Source: a bacterium
Lineage (GTDB): Bacteria > Patescibacteriota > Patescibacteriia > 2-12-FULL-60-25
NCBI GenBank assembly: GCA_024654265.1
Contig: JANLIO010000060.1
Span: forward strand, 1 to 25,402
Direction: 5' to 3'
DNA length: 25,402 nucleotides
Positions 24,474-25,402 of the stretch are shown piece by piece. Every line of letters starts with the position of its first letter. The stretch's first letter is position 1. The position numbers were made by a program, and so were the translations under genes. Below the pieces are notes generated by a model. The model ran no database searches. It saw only the letters and a program-made list of their open reading frames with translations, and was not told the DNA's origin.

Positions 24474-24912
24474 ATTGTACCATCTTTTGCACAAGGGTTC
24501 GAACTCGATTCCCATCCGCACGCCCTGCGACTTTTTTCATCACCGCACCCATCATTTTTCCAATATCACCAGCACCCTCTCCTGCTTCATTTAATACCTC
24601 GCGAATAATCGTTTCAATCTCCTCGTCAGGCATTTGTGCTGGAAGATACGCTTCCAAAATCTCAATCTCTTTTTTCTGTTTCTCAACCAAATCCTCACGG
24701 CCACCTGACTTAAACTGCTCAAGCGCTTCCTTGTATTGTTTCACCATTGTTTTTATCACAGCCAACATGTCGTCTTCCGTAAGCTCGGTCTGCTTTTCAA
24801 TTTCTTTATTTTTAAGCTCAGATCGCAAAAGACGAAGCGTAGATAAACGCACCTCCTCCCTGCTTTTCATGGACTCCTTAAAATCAGCTAATATCTGTTC
24901 GTGTAATTTCAT
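24472..24912 (-). CDS. yqeY: YqeY / GatB-tail-like domain protein
   Basis: The 146-residue protein belongs to the YqeY family, related to the C-terminal tail domain of the aspartyl/glutamyl-tRNA amidotransferase subunit GatB, which contacts tRNA. The free-standing version's exact job is not established. Evidence: an N-terminal MKLHEQILADFKESMKSRE, then RLSTLRLLRSELKNKEIE, an acidic middle, and the tail GDIGKMMGAVMKKVAGRADG with the typical Gly and Lys pattern. The ATG at 24912 is chosen over an in-frame TTG at 24918 because the family begins at this Met. It directly follows rpsU, a frequently conserved pairing, but a hairpin lies between them. Confidence 0.93.
   Translation of the reverse strand: MKLHEQILADFKESMKSREEVRLSTLRLLRSELKNKEIEKQTELTEDDMLAVIKTMVKQYKEALEQFKSGGREDLVEKQKKEIEILEAYLPAQMPDEEIETIIREVLNEAGEGAGDIGKMMGAVMKKVAGRADGNRVRTLVQKMVQ
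24474..24482 (-). promoter_or_regulatory. Extended -10 promoter of the surface-protein genes
   Basis: The minus strand reads TGGTACAAT within the 3' end of yqeY. The predicted start near 24467 gives a leader of about 18 nt before the ATG at 24449, in which no Shine-Dalgarno is evident. No -35 consensus was seen. Confidence 0.45.
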
Positions 24913-24919
24913 ATACAAA

Positions 24920-24949
24920 AGAAAATACCCTGATTGCAGGATATTTTCT
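24920..24949 (-). terminator. Terminator or attenuator hairpin after rpsU
   Basis: Thirteen-base arms (24920-24932 and 24937-24949) pair with one wobble on the transcript strand around a 4-base loop, beginning 9 bp after the rpsU stop and followed by TTTTGTAT. The stem is AT-rich outside with a CCTG/CAGG core. It ends just before the yqeY start, so yqeY depends on read-through or its own promoter. Confidence 0.65.
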
Positions 24950-24957
24950 AGTTCATC

Positions 24958-25206
24958 TTACCGACGACGTCCACGTCCGCGACGTTCATCTGGTTTAATT
25001 TTACCAGCGCGCACCATGTACTCATACTCTTCTTTCTTCTCTTCGCGACGAAGAGCTCCTGTTCGGCGCTTGCTTGGGTTGTCTTCTTTTTGATTAAAGC
25101 GAATCTTTTTCGCCTGAAGAACACGTCCGCTTGATTGAACGCGTCGTTGGAAACGCCGGAATAAGGCGTCAAATGATTCACTCTTTTTTCGTTTAACTTC
25201 TGCCAT
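24958..25206 (-). CDS. rpsU: 30S ribosomal protein S21
   Basis: S21 (bS21) is a small basic protein of the 30S platform that aids initiation by supporting pairing with the anti-Shine-Dalgarno. The 82-residue product shows the family core SFDALFRRFQRRVQSSG, then VLQAKKIRF and the basic stretch PSKRRTGALRREEKK, with a longer than usual C-terminal tail ending RRGRGRRR. An AAAGGAG Shine-Dalgarno 7 nt before the ATG and a consensus promoter make the start secure. Confidence 0.95.
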   Translation of the reverse strand: MAEVKRKKSESFDALFRRFQRRVQSSGRVLQAKKIRFNQKEDNPSKRRTGALRREEKKEEYEYMVRAGKIKPDERRGRGRRR

Positions 25207-25213
25207 AGGTCAA

Positions 25214-25220
25214 CTCCTTT
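25214..25220 (-). promoter_or_regulatory. Shine-Dalgarno of rpsU
   Basis: The minus strand reads AAAGGAG with 7 nt to the ATG at 25206. It stands out because most other starts in the window have no recognisable Shine-Dalgarno. Confidence 0.8.
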
Positions 25221-25234
25221 CTATGTTTGTCGGA

Positions 25235-25263
25235 ATAATAGATAAAATCGGTGATTTTGTCAA
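25235..25263 (-). promoter_or_regulatory. Consensus sigma-70 promoter of rpsU
   Basis: On the minus strand a perfect -35 TTGACA (25263-25258) and a -10 TATTAT (25240-25235) are separated by exactly 17 bp. Transcription is expected near 25228, giving a leader of about 22 nt that contains the Shine-Dalgarno. This is the best promoter in the window. Confidence 0.85.
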
Positions 25264-25296
25264 TTCAAGGGACAAAATCCCAAATTCCACCCCCCC

Positions 25297-25320
25297 AAAA
25301 AAAACGGACACCCCGTGTCC
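25297..25320 (-). terminator. Rho-independent terminator of a gene beyond the right edge
   Basis: On the minus strand the stem GGACAC/GTGTCC with loop GGG is followed by one G and eight T. It would stop transcription arriving from the right, insulating the rpsU promoter. The remaining 82 bases to the edge are gene-free or the last codons of that outside gene; two minus-strand frames are open at the edge and stop within it, so I could not decide. Confidence 0.8.
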
Positions 25321-25402
25321 CAGTTTCATCAAACCTTCAAAACTCCTAACCTATTAATCTAATGGACGGGGGTTTGGGGGTCGCCTGCCTGTTTGAGTGA
25401 TC

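Noticed and set aside
25321..25402. C-terminal fragment of a minus-strand gene at the right edge
   Set aside because: Two frames are open at the edge and both stop within 60 bases; the stretch is too short to choose between them or to recognise a product, although the terminator at 25297-25320 implies a gene beyond.

Overview
The window looks like chromosome from a Candidate Phyla Radiation (Patescibacteria) bacterium. The basis is gene content: two proteins whose N-termini resemble the type IV secretion pilin family common in these genomes, a giant cysteine-rich extracellular protein, a protease with a tail module I associate with this group, and a compact ftsA-ftsZ cluster without the usual mur genes. 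UGA is an ordinary stop here (dgkA, ybeY, nrdR and the 439-aa gene all use it), which argues against the Gracilibacteria/Absconditabacteria recoded lineages. No finer taxonomy can be supported from this sequence alone.

Layout. The left edge (2-850, plus) is the 3' part of a collagen-like membrane protein gene that starts outside the window. Next come a small two-helix membrane protein and a HIT-family hydrolase (both minus), and a divergent secreted trypsin-like protease (plus). A tRNA-Asp(GUC) and a strong bidirectional hairpin terminator separate these from everything to the right. From about 3000 onward all genes are on the minus strand, so transcription runs from high to low coordinates: rpsU, yqeY, a 608-aa pilin-like/Ig-like surface protein, a 3635-aa surface protein (10.9 kb, over 40% of the window), a 104-aa single-pass protein, two single-pass proteins with calcium-binding-type repeats (363 and 439 aa), ybeY, dgkA, ftsA, ftsZ, nrdR and pyk.

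How it fits together. From the 363-aa gene to ftsA the genes overlap by 4 bp or lie within 8 bp, so envelope proteins, an rRNA maturation factor, a lipid kinase and the division ATPase probably share one transcript, with ftsZ 123 bp further on. The 608-aa and 3635-aa proteins share a signal peptide, two pilin-like membrane helices with a basic loop, and a Gly/Ser-rich linker. These lead into extracellular Ig-like, IPT/TIG and Cys-rich repeats. I infer a membrane-anchored surface or adhesion apparatus; its function is not known.

Non-coding features worth attention: a 441-bp interval between nrdR and pyk with four 20-bp tandem repeats, a consensus DnaA box and two palindromes sharing a 12-bp core; several promoters with extended -10 elements so close to the start codon that the mRNAs should be leaderless; and dispersed short repeats. 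The rpsU gene is the exception, with a consensus sigma-70 promoter and a clear Shine-Dalgarno. All calls are by eye; no database search was run.
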